Source: Drosophila miranda (lineage: Eukaryota; Arthropoda; Insecta; Diptera; Drosophilidae). Taken from it: DNA of 64,000 bases. Made by a program: the position numbers and the translations under genes. Each line of letters starts with the position of its first letter. Within the stretch, counting starts at the first letter, position 1. Below, piece by piece: positions 34,003 through 45,600 of the stretch. The stretch is from NCBI RefSeq assembly GCF_003369915.1, contig NC_046676.1, forward strand, positions 12,878,001 through 12,942,000. Reading direction: 5' to 3'. Below the pieces are notes generated by a model. The model did not search any database. It saw nothing but the letters and a program-made list of their open reading frames with translations, and was not told where the DNA came from.

Positions 34003-35087
34003 AAGAGAGCAGGTGCCCATGCCCGTGTTCGTCCTGCCCCTCCGTGATATCCGTGCTTACCGTGCTATCCGCTCCAACACATGCACCCCGGGAGTTCATG
34101 TCTGGCGTCCATTGATTGCTTTGGCGGAGACTATTGCAATAACCTTTCTTCATGTCGGGCCCAAACGGGCGTTGTGCTCGACCAAATGTCACGACATCTC
34201 CGCTCGGTCTCCGCTCGGTCTGGCCCGGATTTGGAAGAGGGACAAAGGAACACAGGGAGACAGGGAGACACAGTTGCCTCAAAAAAATGTGTCGATGCAC
34301 GTGACATTTTCAGTTGCAATTTGCAATCTGATTTTGTTCCCCAAAACGGCTGCAGTGCCCCCCATCGAAGGCATTGCGATGCCAAGTTTCAGTTTGCTGG
34401 CTGCATAAGTTCAAGGATCAAATTGATTCCCCCGGATGGCAGCAGGTGTGAGACGGTAACTGGCGTGTGGCACCGCCCCAACCCCCCTCCGAGTCCGAGT
34501 GTGGCCAGGCGAGGCGTCTTTACATTGTTACACTTGACCAATTCGGATTGCAATTACACACCTGACTGTTCCCCCCATCGAACATGACTTTGATAGTGTC
34601 TCAGTGTAGCCGGTGCCAAAAGTGGCCCAGCAACGATTTCGTTTTCCAATCTTCTCCTTGTGCGCCCCACTCTCGGGATTACTAGAGCGGATACTGAGGC
34701 TGTGCCTGGCTTTTAGCTCCTTCCCTAAAAGGCGAAATGTGTAGCCCAACTTCGGGGTAAATGTTTATTAGTATCGTTTCATTCTTCATTAACATTTCTC
34801 TATGGCCTGGACTCACTTATATCTTACCTGCTTATTCACTTATCCCCATCCTGTGGCTGTTCCTCTTAAGTAGCTCATTTGCTGGACCTTCACTAGAGTG
34901 CTAAATGCGGTCGAGTGTCAGTCCTCTACACCATTTGTTGGATAGTGGTTTATTGATTGGCAGACTTGAAAAAAAAAACCCCTTCAAGAAGGCTTAGGGA
35001 AGATTATCTGACAGGGTACAACAGTATTTCATCGATTCGATATTGAGTAAACGTGTTCCAGTGCCAGCTAAAACCCGGAATACAAAG
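31603..35087. other. Intergenic stretch, no supported gene
   Basis: AT-rich DNA with microsatellites: (CT)n at 32143-32164, (AC)n at 32459-32476, (CT)n at 32752-32767 and (CAG)n at 33973-34002. No frame has domain or splice support. Confidence 0.6.
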
Positions 35088-35425
35088 ATGCCTGCTGATT
35101 TGTAAGTGACTTAAGGGGATTATCCATTATTTGGGCAGCTTATCCGTCGCTTACCTCCGTGCACAGTCTTGCGCTGCTCAACAGCCGCGACTCGTCGCTG
35201 ATCTCCTCGAACAATCCCATCATCAATGATCTGGTAAAGCCCATGAGCCTGGAGCTGAGCACCGCCGTGCAGTTGATCGTCAAGACGCGACGCCAGCGAA
35301 TGCAGGAGCTGTTCGCCCAGGAGTACGAGTGGAAGCAGGAGGAACTGTCTCGCCTGGGACTGAGTCGTATCAATGACACTTACAACTGCTGCACTCCCGA
35401 TGGATTGCGCAAGGTTAAGCTATAG
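35088..35425 (+). CDS. CFAP141-like small axonemal protein (90 aa), two exons
   Basis: Exon 1 is only 14 coding bases (35088-35101, MPAD plus two bases). The intron 35102-35166 runs gtaagt...gtgcacag. Exon 2 is 35167-35425 and gives FLALLNSRDSSLISSNNP, then NDLVKPMSLELSTAVQLI, then RMQELFAQEYEWKQEELSRL. The C-terminal half resembles human CFAP141/C1orf189 (pattern LAxAxxQLxxxxxxxxxxLFxxEYxxxxxELxxxG), a microtubule inner protein of ciliary doublets. The match is from memory of one short protein, so moderate. A cilium or sperm-tail role would follow. A nearer acceptor (ttgggcag at 35138) does not keep the frame. AATAAA lies at 35594. Confidence 0.6.
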
Positions 35426-37892
35426 GCTTGCTCTGCAGATATCCCCTCCAAGGATACCAAATTTCTAAGTCTAATCTTTCCGAGAACCCTCCCTGCTGGA
35501 GAATTAAATCCATTTTGCTCGTTATATTCCCCGCAAGCCTTCCGCTTTTGTTTCGGTTTCCCAGTTTTTCCTGCGGTCAACTGTCGGCCGTATAATAAAT
35601 TGATTTCGTCGGCTTTGTTTGCGGCCATTAATCTATCTATGTGGAGGCAGGCTCCACGGCCACGCCCCCAGCTCGGATTTGTTGTTCATTGTTTAATGAA
35701 TGGCAGGCAAATTTGGCCGCCTTTGTGTCTGTGCCTGTGGTCGGGTAAAACCCTTTAGAACGGTGGAGATTTGTGAATGGCTTTTTTCGCAGTTTCCCAG
35801 ATATTTGTCTCTGTTTTTTTCTGGCATCCTCGCTCCGTTGGACAAAACACAACTGATAATCAGGGGCCTACAAGGCCTAGGCTCAATAAAAGCGCCACTT
35901 GGCCGGATTAATTGAAAGCCAAAAGCGAGAGAACTTTTTATCCAAGGAGCGAGGCATGTCCTCTGGTCCTCTGGTCCTCTGCTCCATCATCATTTGTCAT
36001 TGTCAGCCAACGGAGTGTGATGGCCCGCTCCATTTTGCATTGGGCCTCTAAGTAGATGAGGGATAAGGACGAGAATGGTGCCCGATTCAGATTCTGTGCC
36101 GATTTCCGCTCTCGTCTCCATCCCGCGCTGAGTGCACTCGGCTGCACTTCCCGTTTGACTTTTGAGCGCGATTCGACGGCATTATACGAGGGCCGCTCCC
36201 TCGTTTTCGTGTGCATTCAGCGATGCGCTAATCAAATTATAAATCGCACCCATTGGAAAGTCGTTCGTTGCAGTTCCCGACATTGTCATCATCAGCCCAG
36301 AGAATCATAATTCTCACAAAAGAAGCAGCGAGTGCCTGTCCAGCCCCATTCCGCCCTGGCCTGCCTCTATGAATTTTTTTTCCCCCATTTGAGTTGCTGC
36401 GGGGCTGCCATAATGGATGTCAGTGGGGCTGCATCTGGGTCGCAGGTCCATTTGCCCCTTCGTTTTTGCCAAATTTTTGTTTTTTCAGCACGTAATTGTT
36501 GGGCACAGCCGAGGACTGTGGGCTGTTCAGGTGTTGGCCCGGAACATGCCACATGGGGCGCATTTAACAGTGCCATTTCTTTAATTAACAATTTGCACTT
36601 GCTGTTTTTCCCCTGATATACGAGTATTCATTACTGTTTGCTGTCGGTCGGGCTTCTGTTTTGCTTAATTGCTGTTTACTTTGGGCAACTACGAACACTT
36701 GCCGAAATATACATATGTATGTACATATGTAGTAGAGCTCCATTTCCAGCGAAGTAATGGTGGAAAACGCATGTGCATAAGCAGATCTTTCGATTTCTTT
36801 CCGACTATGTGGTCTGCTCCTTTGCTAATGAATCAAAATCCCATCAAATCTTGCAAGCTGGATGGAAATCTGTTTGCGGTGGTTCTTCCTCTTGCTAGCC
36901 ACTGGCTTCTTTGCAGACCTGAGATAGTAATTTATTTCTTAAAAAGTGAAATCCATTAACACAAATTCTTTTCTCTCTCCCTCTTCCTCGCTGCACCCAC
37001 TCAGGGATAACTCTTCTCCGTTTTTCTCCCCCCACGAAAGAGAGAAATTGCAATCACCTTTGTAATTGTGCTCTGCTGCTTTTCAGCTTTATCGCAATGG
37101 CAATGCCAACAGCTTTGCTTTGTGCACTAAAAGTATTAAATTTCCTCAAATATTCCGGGCATACACACATACAGACACACTCGTACATAAGCCAGAATGC
37201 AACAACGGGGCTAGCAGCCTTTTGTGGGGATTCCCCTTTATGGCTTTCGTTCGGTCATCGTCGTCGCCGTACCGCAGTAAGTCACAACTAAATGCTTTCA
37301 ATTCCTTTTGCTGCCATTTTCTGCCTTTATCGTGGCCAGCGCTTAACTTTAAAAATAGTTTTGTATTGTTGCTATTCCCATTGTTAATGGAATCGCACGA
37401 GTGCACCCAGGAAACCATTTAGTGCTGAAACATCGCTGCAAAGAGAATGTTAGCTACAATTTTGGATAACAGGCCATGTAAAGTGGAACGGATCCTGCCT
37501 TAAATAAGCTAAACTGGCAACGCTGCCTTCCAGCGCTTGTCTTTTCTGAGCGAAGAGAGAGCCAGAGCGAACGACACATTGCGGTACTCGTGTGAGAGAG
37601 GGATTAACTCATAAATGAAAAGCAATACTGAGCACGGCGCTCTTCCGACAGCGATCATATGAAGATATTTATGTATATTACATATGTGCAGATTTGCAGT
37701 TTTCAAATATGTATAATAATTGTATTCAAAGCCGAAACTACAGTCCCGATCGCGGACAAATCCAATTCGCTTTTCTGCTGAACGAAGGATTTCTTTTTTC
37801 TTGACTGCATAAACATTTTCGACGGCTGAGTAAGCGGAAATCTGAAGAACTTCATTTTCATATAACTTCAACACTTCTACAGCGAATATACG
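35426..37892. other. Intergenic stretch; 3' end of the CFAP141-like gene and upstream DNA of the DUF4803-like gene
   Basis: AATAAA at 35594-35599 can serve the upstream gene. ACTGGCAACGCTGCC at 37513-37527 repeats the promoter motif seen before the bromodomain genes and lies about 370 bases upstream of the next start codon. I see no further gene. Confidence 0.5.
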
Positions 37893-39899
37893 ATGCGACT
37901 CAAGCTATTTTTGGTGTTTGCCATCCTATTGATCCCACCCGCCCACAGCGCGATTCACAGTGCCGTGGATATAATAGAGATGATCAGAGATGTGACCAAC
38001 GCAATATTAAAGGTCTGTGATGTGTCTCTAGATGATAAGGTCACCGGCACCCATGACAAGCAGCGCCAACTGATGAACCGCATCGAGGCGGTGGATGACC
38101 ACATCCGTAATTTGGAGCAAATGGAATCTCTTCGCACTGCCCTGACCATCGAAACCTTGATCCAGGAGCTCCACCAGCAATCCCAGCTACAGCACAAGCT
38201 GAATCTGGTCAAAGACCTCACCACAATCGTAAAAACGCGGTACGCACAGTTGAGAGACTATGTCCAGCATAAGCATGCTCTAGAGGCGGCCACGCTTCTA
38301 AAATTTGCCGAGTGGAACGTAGACCCAGGCCCCAGTTCGTTGGCTATTCAGCTGGAGCTGCTACATTCGGTTCTATTTGAGGATGAGGGGCAGGCGGACA
38401 ACAAGACCGACTTTGTCAACACGCTGCTGTCTCAACTGACGCTTAACTACGAGGAGTCACCGGGACAGATGTGCATGGCCAAACACTCCGCCCAGCAGTT
38501 TCCATTTCAGCTCTACACAAGTGTAGCCCTCACCGAGCTCAAGGCCTACAGTATGATGGAGTTCTCCTGGATGATCCAGCGGGAGCTCGGGAAGGGCAAC
38601 TTCACCCAGGAGGTAGCTTTGATGCGCAATAACTACGCCCGGCGTATGGAATCCTCCGTGAAGGTTCTTAGTCAGGTGATGGCTCGCAGCGGGCGTGTCT
38701 ACTGGCGCTGTGATCCCGGAAAGGATAAGCACGTGTCCGGGGAGACCTACGATCGGGTTACGCGTCTCCTGCAGGGCTACGTGGAGAACGAGGCCAACTT
38801 GGGCGAGAACCAGGGATGCTGGGGTACCTGTGGCGACTATCCGGACACTCGCTCCAATGGCTGCTACAAGGGAGACAAAGAGCTTTGCGGCAAGCAGACG
38901 CCTTGCAACGGAAGACTCTATAACTGCGGCGACATGGACTCGGATGTGGAGATCTGCCCGTCCGAGGGGAACTCTTCGCGACGCTATGAATACATTCAAT
39001 CTGATGATGGGGCGACTCTCGGCAGGAAGAGCTCCAACGGCAGATGCGAGTCGGCCACTAAAACGGCCTCATCATTGTGGTACTATATTCTCTGGCGCTG
39101 CTCCTACTGCTTCTGCCTGTGCGACGAGCAGGGACCTCTCTCTGATCGCTACTTCAACCTGCGTGACTCGCTGTCGGACTTCATGGAGAACAAGGTGGTA
39201 ACAGGTGTGCGCTTCGTGAAGAGTAATCGCGTCTTTCACTTGCAGCTGCAGCAGGGCGAGCTCTTGCCTCGTGGAGCAATCAATGTGTCCTCTCTAGAAT
39301 GGCTACCGCTGGACTCATACCACCTTAACGATGTGGATGTTCGCAACGACTACGACTACCACACTCTCACCGTCGACAGCCGCGCCATGGACCTGGACGA
39401 GATAACTTCCGGCTCGAACCGCTCCCTTGTGGTGACTGGGGCCCGCTTTCGCGTCTGGCACAAGCACCTCAACCTGGAGGTGCGGTTCAGCTATTTCGAC
39501 TTCCCCACTGGACGCCTGGTGGAACCGAAGCGCAACAGCGTCTGGTTGAACAACAGCAACACGGAGAAAACCATCGAAAAGCCACGTCAAGTGCTGATCG
39601 TCAAAGAGGCTTATGTGCCCACTGCCGCAGATCAGCCCTCGTTGCCGCTGTCCACATCGAATCAGTGTATGAACTTTTTCAGCTCCAGCAAGGTGAAAGA
39701 CGCGTCCCAGAACACTTTGCCCTTCATTGATGTGCAGGAGGTTGTGCCCCATCCGGCTGTTCCTCTGGCCGGCCTAGGCATCTTTTACAAGAGTCGTCCT
39801 GGTTCCGGTGGCTTCTTTGCCCCCAAGGTGGTTACCTATGATTACTCGCAGTATCTCAAGGAAGTATCTCTCTCAACAGTCCAAGATGATAGTTATTAA
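37893..39899 (+). CDS. Secreted DUF4803-like protein (668 aa), single exon
   Basis: One long frame without introns. Residues 1-19 are a signal peptide (LKLFLVFAILLIPPAHS). A helical N-terminal half (about 25-270) is followed by a cysteine-rich segment (about 275-420: CWGTCGDYP, CYKGDKELCGKQTPC, LWRCSYCFCLCDEQGPLSDRY). A beta-rich C-terminal half contains GVRFVKSNRVFHLQLQ and ARFRVWHKHLNLEVRFSYF. This layout matches the insect DUF4803 family of secreted proteins of unknown function; the family call is from memory. There are several N-glycosylation sites. It has no membrane segment and is probably extracellular. Confidence 0.75.
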   Translation: MRLKLFLVFAILLIPPAHSAIHSAVDIIEMIRDVTNAILKVCDVSLDDKVTGTHDKQRQLMNRIEAVDDHIRNLEQMESLRTALTIETLIQELHQQSQLQHKLNLVKDLTTIVKTRYAQLRDYVQHKHALEAATLLKFAEWNVDPGPSSLAIQLELLHSVLFEDEGQADNKTDFVNTLLSQLTLNYEESPGQMCMAKHSAQQFPFQLYTSVALTELKAYSMMEFSWMIQRELGKGNFTQEVALMRNNYARRMESSVKVLSQVMARSGRVYWRCDPGKDKHVSGETYDRVTRLLQGYVENEANLGENQGCWGTCGDYPDTRSNGCYKGDKELCGKQTPCNGRLYNCGDMDSDVEICPSEGNSSRRYEYIQSDDGATLGRKSSNGRCESATKTASSLWYYILWRCSYCFCLCDEQGPLSDRYFNLRDSLSDFMENKVVTGVRFVKSNRVFHLQLQQGELLPRGAINVSSLEWLPLDSYHLNDVDVRNDYDYHTLTVDSRAMDLDEITSGSNRSLVVTGARFRVWHKHLNLEVRFSYFDFPTGRLVEPKRNSVWLNNSNTEKTIEKPRQVLIVKEAYVPTAADQPSLPLSTSNQCMNFFSSSKVKDASQNTLPFIDVQEVVPHPAVPLAGLGIFYKSRPGSGGFFAPKVVTYDYSQYLKEVSLSTVQDDSY

Positions 39900-40274
39900 C
39901 TTGAAAATTAATATATGACAATACAAATCGCGCCTAATTTCAAATAAGAACAGCTAACATTTCTGTGAAGCGCATAACAGACGCTTAACCCATTGTCCAC
40001 CAGTGGGTACTAAAATACGCTCCACGAAAATGATGCCTTGAAGAATTTTAGCAAAGTTTGGGTGAAAGATAGTCGTGGTAATTTGTATCTAAAGATGAAG
40101 AATAAGATGGACCTACAAGAGTAATTATTAGTATTAGTATTATATTCCGCGGCTTAACTCAAGTTGTCGTTCTGTTTAAAAAACGAGGGCTTGAGTAGGC
40201 TAAGTTCGTTGTTTCATCGGTATATCGTCCCACTACATTTGACATTGAAGTTTTTAAACCACTAACATCACCAC

Positions 40275-41102
40275 ATGTTGTTGGGTTTACTTCGTCGGGG
40301 TTTATCGCAACCACATTTCAATCAACATTTTTTGAACGCGCAGCAGCTTTTATTGGGTGCACAGACAAGGAACATGGGCGACGAGATTTCATTGGACGAG
40401 GCCAAAAAGAAGGCCGCACGCACGGCCGTGGACGAGTGGGTGAAGGAGGACACAACAATTTTAGGGATTGGAAGCGGCTCGACGGTCGTGTACGCGGTTC
40501 AGCGCATTGCAGAGCGTGTCTGGAAGGATGGCGAGCTGACGGACCTGATCTGTGTGCCCTCGTCCTACCAGGCCCAGCATCTGATCTTGGACTACAATCT
40601 CAACTTAGGCTCGGTGGATCGCAATCCCATCATCGATGTGGCCATCGACGGGGCCGACGAGGTGGATTCGAATATGGTATTGATCAAAGGCGGCGGTGGC
40701 TGCCTGCTGCAGGAGAAGGTTGTTGCCTCCTGCGCCAAAAAGTTCATTGTGGTGGCCGACTACACGAAGAAATCGTTGCATCTGGGCGAGCAATGGTGCA
40801 AGGGCGTTCCAATTGAGGTTGCGCCCATGGCCCAAGTTCCCATAAAGCTGCAGATCGAGGCCATGTTTGGTGGCGAGGTCGTACTGCGCATGGCAAAGGT
40901 AAAGGCTGGACCCATTATAACCGATAATGGCAATTTTCTGCTCGACTGGAAGTTCGTTGGCAAGCGGGAGTACAACTGGGATGAAGTGAATCGCGCCATC
41001 ACCATGATCCCAGGCGTCTTGGAGACGGGACTCTTCGTTGACATGGCCCACAAGTGCTACTTCGGCATGGCCGATGGCAGTGTTAAGGCTCAGTCCAAGT
41101 AA
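40275..41102 (+). CDS. Rpi: Ribose-5-phosphate isomerase A
   Basis: It interconverts ribose-5-phosphate and ribulose-5-phosphate in the non-oxidative pentose phosphate pathway. Family motifs are all present: GSGST at 66-70 (phosphate), DGADE at 125-129 and KGGGG at 138-142. The residues equivalent to E. coli RpiA D81, D84, K94 and E103 are D125, D128, K138 and E147. The 275-residue frame has no intron. The first 33 residues before a second Met (NMGDE) are not part of the usual enzyme; they are rich in Leu, Gln and Arg with no acidic residue, like a mitochondrial leader. AATAAA lies at 41161, 58 bases past the stop. Confidence 0.95.
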   Translation: MLLGLLRRGLSQPHFNQHFLNAQQLLLGAQTRNMGDEISLDEAKKKAARTAVDEWVKEDTTILGIGSGSTVVYAVQRIAERVWKDGELTDLICVPSSYQAQHLILDYNLNLGSVDRNPIIDVAIDGADEVDSNMVLIKGGGGCLLQEKVVASCAKKFIVVADYTKKSLHLGEQWCKGVPIEVAPMAQVPIKLQIEAMFGGEVVLRMAKVKAGPIITDNGNFLLDWKFVGKREYNWDEVNRAITMIPGVLETGLFVDMAHKCYFGMADGSVKAQSK

Positions 41103-41160
41103 ATCTCGTACTATATTTCTATTTTCACAGGGATTCGTTTAAAATTAAATGTTGGCCATT

Positions 41161-41166
41161 AATAAA
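41161..41166 (+). terminator. Poly(A) signal of Rpi
   Basis: AATAAA 58 bases after the Rpi stop codon. Confidence 0.6.
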
Positions 41167-41311
41167 GGAATGTGCATCTTGCATTTATCTACGTATGTAT
41201 ACTTGCTCGCTTGTCTGGTTTATAGGTACAAAAAATAAATAATCAAAGGAACTACTCTAGATACTAGATCATTTGCATTCCTATTTGCACACATCTCTGA
41301 ATATGTAAGTT

Positions 41312-42026
41312 CTAAAACGCCTTCTTGCTCCGCGCTGGGAGCAGCTGCTCCTTCATATAGTTGAAAAGGGAGAGCAGCCCCTGCTTCTTGTTCCGCGAGA
41401 AGTAATTGCTGACCACGTCCGGGCTCCGCCTGCTCTGCTCATTCACCGTGGGCAGGACGCTGTCGTTGGCACTGAGCGAGACGAACAGGGCGAAGGGCAC
41501 GATCCACATGCATACGGTGAAGTAGGCAAGCACCTAAAAGCAATAATTGTGATCAGTCGTTTAATTCAGTCCAACTCTCCAAGGCACTCACCTGAGTGAA
41601 AGGCACATAGACGGTGGTGAAATACTGAAATGCTAGGAAATGATTGACCACCAGCATGACGAGGGAGCCCAGGAAGGGCACAGACAGCAGGCGTATGAAT
41701 GGAAAACCCCCCATTATCGATAGGTGGAAGCCCTGCGCCACAAAGCCGCACAGCAGCATGCTCCAGGGGAACTCCTCGAAAATCATCAGCATGATGTACA
41801 CAAAGATTGTGAAGCTGATCATGAACAGAATGCACCGCCGCGCCTGTGTCGTGTACTCTTCCGCGAGCTCCGCTAAATAGTAAAGTCCTGCCACTGGAAA
41901 AACATTGCAGACGTCGACACAAAACAATGGGCGTCACACAAAACCGAGCAGCTCACCTATGGACAGAGTAAGGAACGTGATCTGGATACCAAGGGATATC
42001 CATCCCAGAATGTACAGGAAACCCAT
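41312..42026 (-). CDS. Tex261: TEX261/SVP26 family membrane protein (197 aa), three exons
   Basis: Exons are 42026-41957, 41893-41592 and 41533-41312, with GT..AG borders and a closed frame. The protein starts MGFLYILGWISLGIQITF, then GLYYLAELAEEYT, and carries the family signatures NHFLAFQYF, VLAYFTVCMWIVPFALFVSL and DVVSNYFSR. It has four or five hydrophobic segments. TEX261 and its yeast counterpart Svp26 are ER/Golgi membrane proteins that act as adaptors loading cargo into COPII vesicles. Length and motif order match the family closely. It is divergent from mahj. By memory the D. melanogaster counterpart is CG3500. Confidence 0.92.
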
Positions 42027-42657
42027 TACATAAACTGCACTTTATACTTTGATTTGACAAATGAATATAAAGCCGATGGCACCGCCAAAACAAAACAATA
42101 GGCTTTTGTTTTTCTCTCGATCTGGTCGGTCGTCACAAATCAAACCAGGCTGCCAGACGACTGCGATGTGGCAGCACCTTTTGGTTTAATGTCAATAGCT
42201 GTGTGAGATTAGACTTTGGGAACTAGCTGCACAAACCATACAGGTATATACATACGTTCAGTTGGCGATCCAGTTGTTCCGTTTTGCTGGCTGGAAAGCA
42301 TAATATTGTCAAAAGTAATGCCTCAAATAGCCGGCTTCGCACTTTAATTATGCGTTTTTCTACTCTCTTCGCAGCAAATTTATCAAAGCCAAAGGGGAAG
42401 TGCGAAGTGCAACAAAAAAAAACATTCGAAAAAATAACAAAAATCAGACCCGACCCGGCTTCATTGTTTCCCCACCTATCGACCAGGGCTGCATGGTTTC
42501 AGCATCGATTGCTCAAGTCATCGATATATCGGTTCGAGCGCGTGGTATGCCGCACGCTTTATTTTCGCAAGTTGACTAAATTATTTACCAACCGTGAGAC
42601 TGCTGTGAATCTGTTGGTTCGCGTTAAACGTATTTTCACATTTTGTCCACTTTGACG
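42027..42657. promoter_or_regulatory. Divergent promoter region of Tex261 and mahj with DRE-like sites
   Basis: These 631 bases lie between two start codons facing apart. TCATCGATATATCGG at 42518-42532 contains seven of eight bases of the DRE core TATCGATA, and another ATCGAT lies at 42504. DRE/DREF promoters are typical of broadly expressed Drosophila genes, which fits both neighbours. Confidence 0.5.
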
Positions 42658-45600
42658 ATGTCAGAGGGCGGTGAAAACGGTAACGAGGCGCTGGCCGGGG
42701 CGGCGCAGGAGGACGTTGATGCGGAAGCCGAGAGAGAGGCCATCATAGCGATGGCCGAAGCTGTGGCAATTGCATACGAAAGCGACGATGATAATGATGA
42801 TGAGGTATCCGCAGAAGAGGCAGGAGCAGAGGAGGATGCCATGAGCGGTGGTGATGCGGAAGCCGCTGAGGAAAATGAGAGCGACAGCAGCCCCGCCGCC
42901 GACGATGCCTTTGGCAATCAAGAAGAAGACACAGCCGCCGATAGGCGCTCGTCCGCCAAGAAAGAGCTGACGCAAATCATCGACCGCTGGGAGCAGCAGC
43001 AGACTCAAAGTGGCTACGATCCCGTGCCCACACTGAAGAGGTAAGGCGAGAAGTGACGATGAAGAATGATAAATTGATGGGCTAATTAATGAACCAATTG
43101 TAGTCTGGCGGAGATTTTTGAGCGCGAAAAGGACGCCTACATGCGCAAGGATCCGGATCCCTTGGACTCGAGGCATCCATATCGCGCCGATCCCAGCTGC
43201 CAGTATGGGCTGCTCCTCAAGTTGCTCTTCCGCAAAGATGTGTTCATGGGGAAGGTGAGAAGAGCTGTCAACCAATATTTGGCTTCGAATTAAATCATGT
43301 TTTGTACCCATACAGTTGCTAAACGACTATCTGCGGGAGAACTACTTCAGTCGCCAGACCATCAGTCGCAGCTCCCTGGAGCTGAACATCCTGGCGTGCC
43401 GCCTCATCCTGGAGATTATGCCAGGTCTGGAGACAACTGCCGTCTTCCAGACAGCCAACGACGATGGCACCATCAATCGCATCTACAGCTGGGCGGAGGA
43501 CAGCATCGAGCCGCTCCAGAGCTATGCCACCGGACTTCTTGCCGAGGCCATGGAGGTCAGCGACTTTGCGATCAACTATCGCGATCAGAACATGCGCCTG
43601 GTACCCAAGATGATCAAGCGCCTGCACATGCTTCTAGCCATAAGCAAAAGCGCCTCAGCGTACCACCCATCGGCGCTAAACTATTCAGCCGACAGCAGCG
43701 CCTCTGGCGGACTGCTCTGTTGGATGGCCTGCGGCAACGGAGCGTCGGCTCCGCAGTCGCCACAGCACAACGGAAGCGGCATTGCGAGCTCAAACCATGG
43801 CGATGCCTCGAACATGTCGATTCTCTTCGAGAACAGCCGCGATGCTTTCTCCCAGTCGCGCTACTACAAGCGGATGTACATACCGCTGCACCCGCCAACG
43901 GCCGATGCCAGCCAAAAGCTGATCATGCGGTTCCTCACCAGCCTCGGCGAGTACCAGGAATTCCTGGCCATGGCCTTCGAGAACAACGTGATGCAGCTGA
44001 TATTCGGCTATCTGGAGAACCTGGATCGCCGCGACACTTGCCTCGCTTACGAGGTGCTCAAGTACTTGGCCTCCTTGCTTTGCCACAAGAAATTTGCTCT
44101 GGAGTTTATATCCCACGGCGGCCTGGAGGTAAGTGAATCTGCGGGGGGAAACTCTGGGAAAATATCTCATAGTCGCGGCATATCATTGTCCCATTTAGCT
44201 GCTGCTTAAAGTACCGCGCCCTAGTCTGGCCACCACGGGCGTGTCCATTGCCATTTACTATCTGGCGTACTGCGAGGATGCCATGGAGCGGATATGCAGC
44301 ATGCAGCGTCCCCTCATCTCGGAGCTGGTGCGCTACGCGTTGTGGATATTGGGTCGCTGCCACGACTCCTCCAAGTGCCATGCCACCATGTTCTTCAGCC
44401 TGAGCTTCCAGTTCAAGGTGATTCTGGACGAGTTCGATGCCCAGGATGGACTCCGTAAACTCTACAATGTTGTAAGTGACACTTTGAACGAACTCCTAAA
44501 TGGAGGCCGATTGAGCTATTCTGTTGTGATATTGCAGATATCCGTGCTGAAGATACTCGATCCCAGCCAGAATGACAGCGACAACGATTCGGATATCAAC
44601 GATGATGTGGAGTGCGCCTCCCGCCAGATGGTGCGTCACGTGTGCGTGGCCCTCAAGCGCTATATGGAGGCGCATTTCTTCTTCAAGTACAACAGCTTCC
44701 TGTCGCAGCACTATGCGACCTCCACCTCTCCCTCGTCGGCGCACTACTTCAACCAGAACCCCACTGTGGCGGCCAAACTCACCTTCGACCAGTTGCACGA
44801 GCAGATTCGCACACTCCAGGAGCACACATCGATCCGCGGCCACTGGCAGCCCGTGGACCAGCTGATGAAGCTGGGCGGCATCTCAATGCTGCTGCGAATC
44901 ATAGCCTTGAGCTACGACTGGATGAGCAGCGGCCGCTCGGAGACGGTTCGGTCCGCATTGGATGTGCTAAGCGTGTGCTGTGTGATTCCCCGTGTCTATG
45001 TGGTGCTGTGCGAGCGCATACAGATGCTGGACAAGACGACCACCTCGGGCTTCTGCTCGGTGCTGGGAGCGGCAGCCGGAGAAATCACCTCCGACGCCGA
45101 GGTGCTGAAGTCGGCTCTGGCCGTGCTCTGCCACTGCGTCTGCTCGCCGATCATACGCAAGGACAGCGGCAGTAGCCTGATCAAGTTTGGCAGCTCCTCT
45201 AAAAGGAACAAGGCCAACCACAAGTATGCCGAGGAGCTGATCGAGAAGGTGTGGGAGTCGGTCTGCTCCAACAATGGGATTGTGGTCCTGCTCTCCCTGA
45301 TTCAGACCAAGGGCCCCATCACAGATGCGGACTGCATCAGAGGAATGGCCTGCCGAGCTCTGGCCGGTCTGGCCAGATCAGACCGCGTCAGGCAGATCGT
45401 CAGCAAGCTTCGCCTGTTCGCCGGCGGGCAGCTGCAGTGCCTGATGAGGGATCCCATTCTGCAGGAGAAGAGAGCCGAGCATGTGATCTTCCAGAAGTAC
45501 GCCCTCGAGCTGCTCGAGCGCGTGTCGGGCAAGACCAAGGCGCTGAACAATCCGCTGGATCCGTCGCTCTCCAACATGCACAAGGCAAACGTGATTGCCC

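Noticed and set aside
35139-35166. Nearer acceptor (ttgggcag) for exon 2 of the CFAP141-like gene
   Set aside because: Joining there puts the ATG at 35088 out of frame; the acceptor at 35166 keeps frame.
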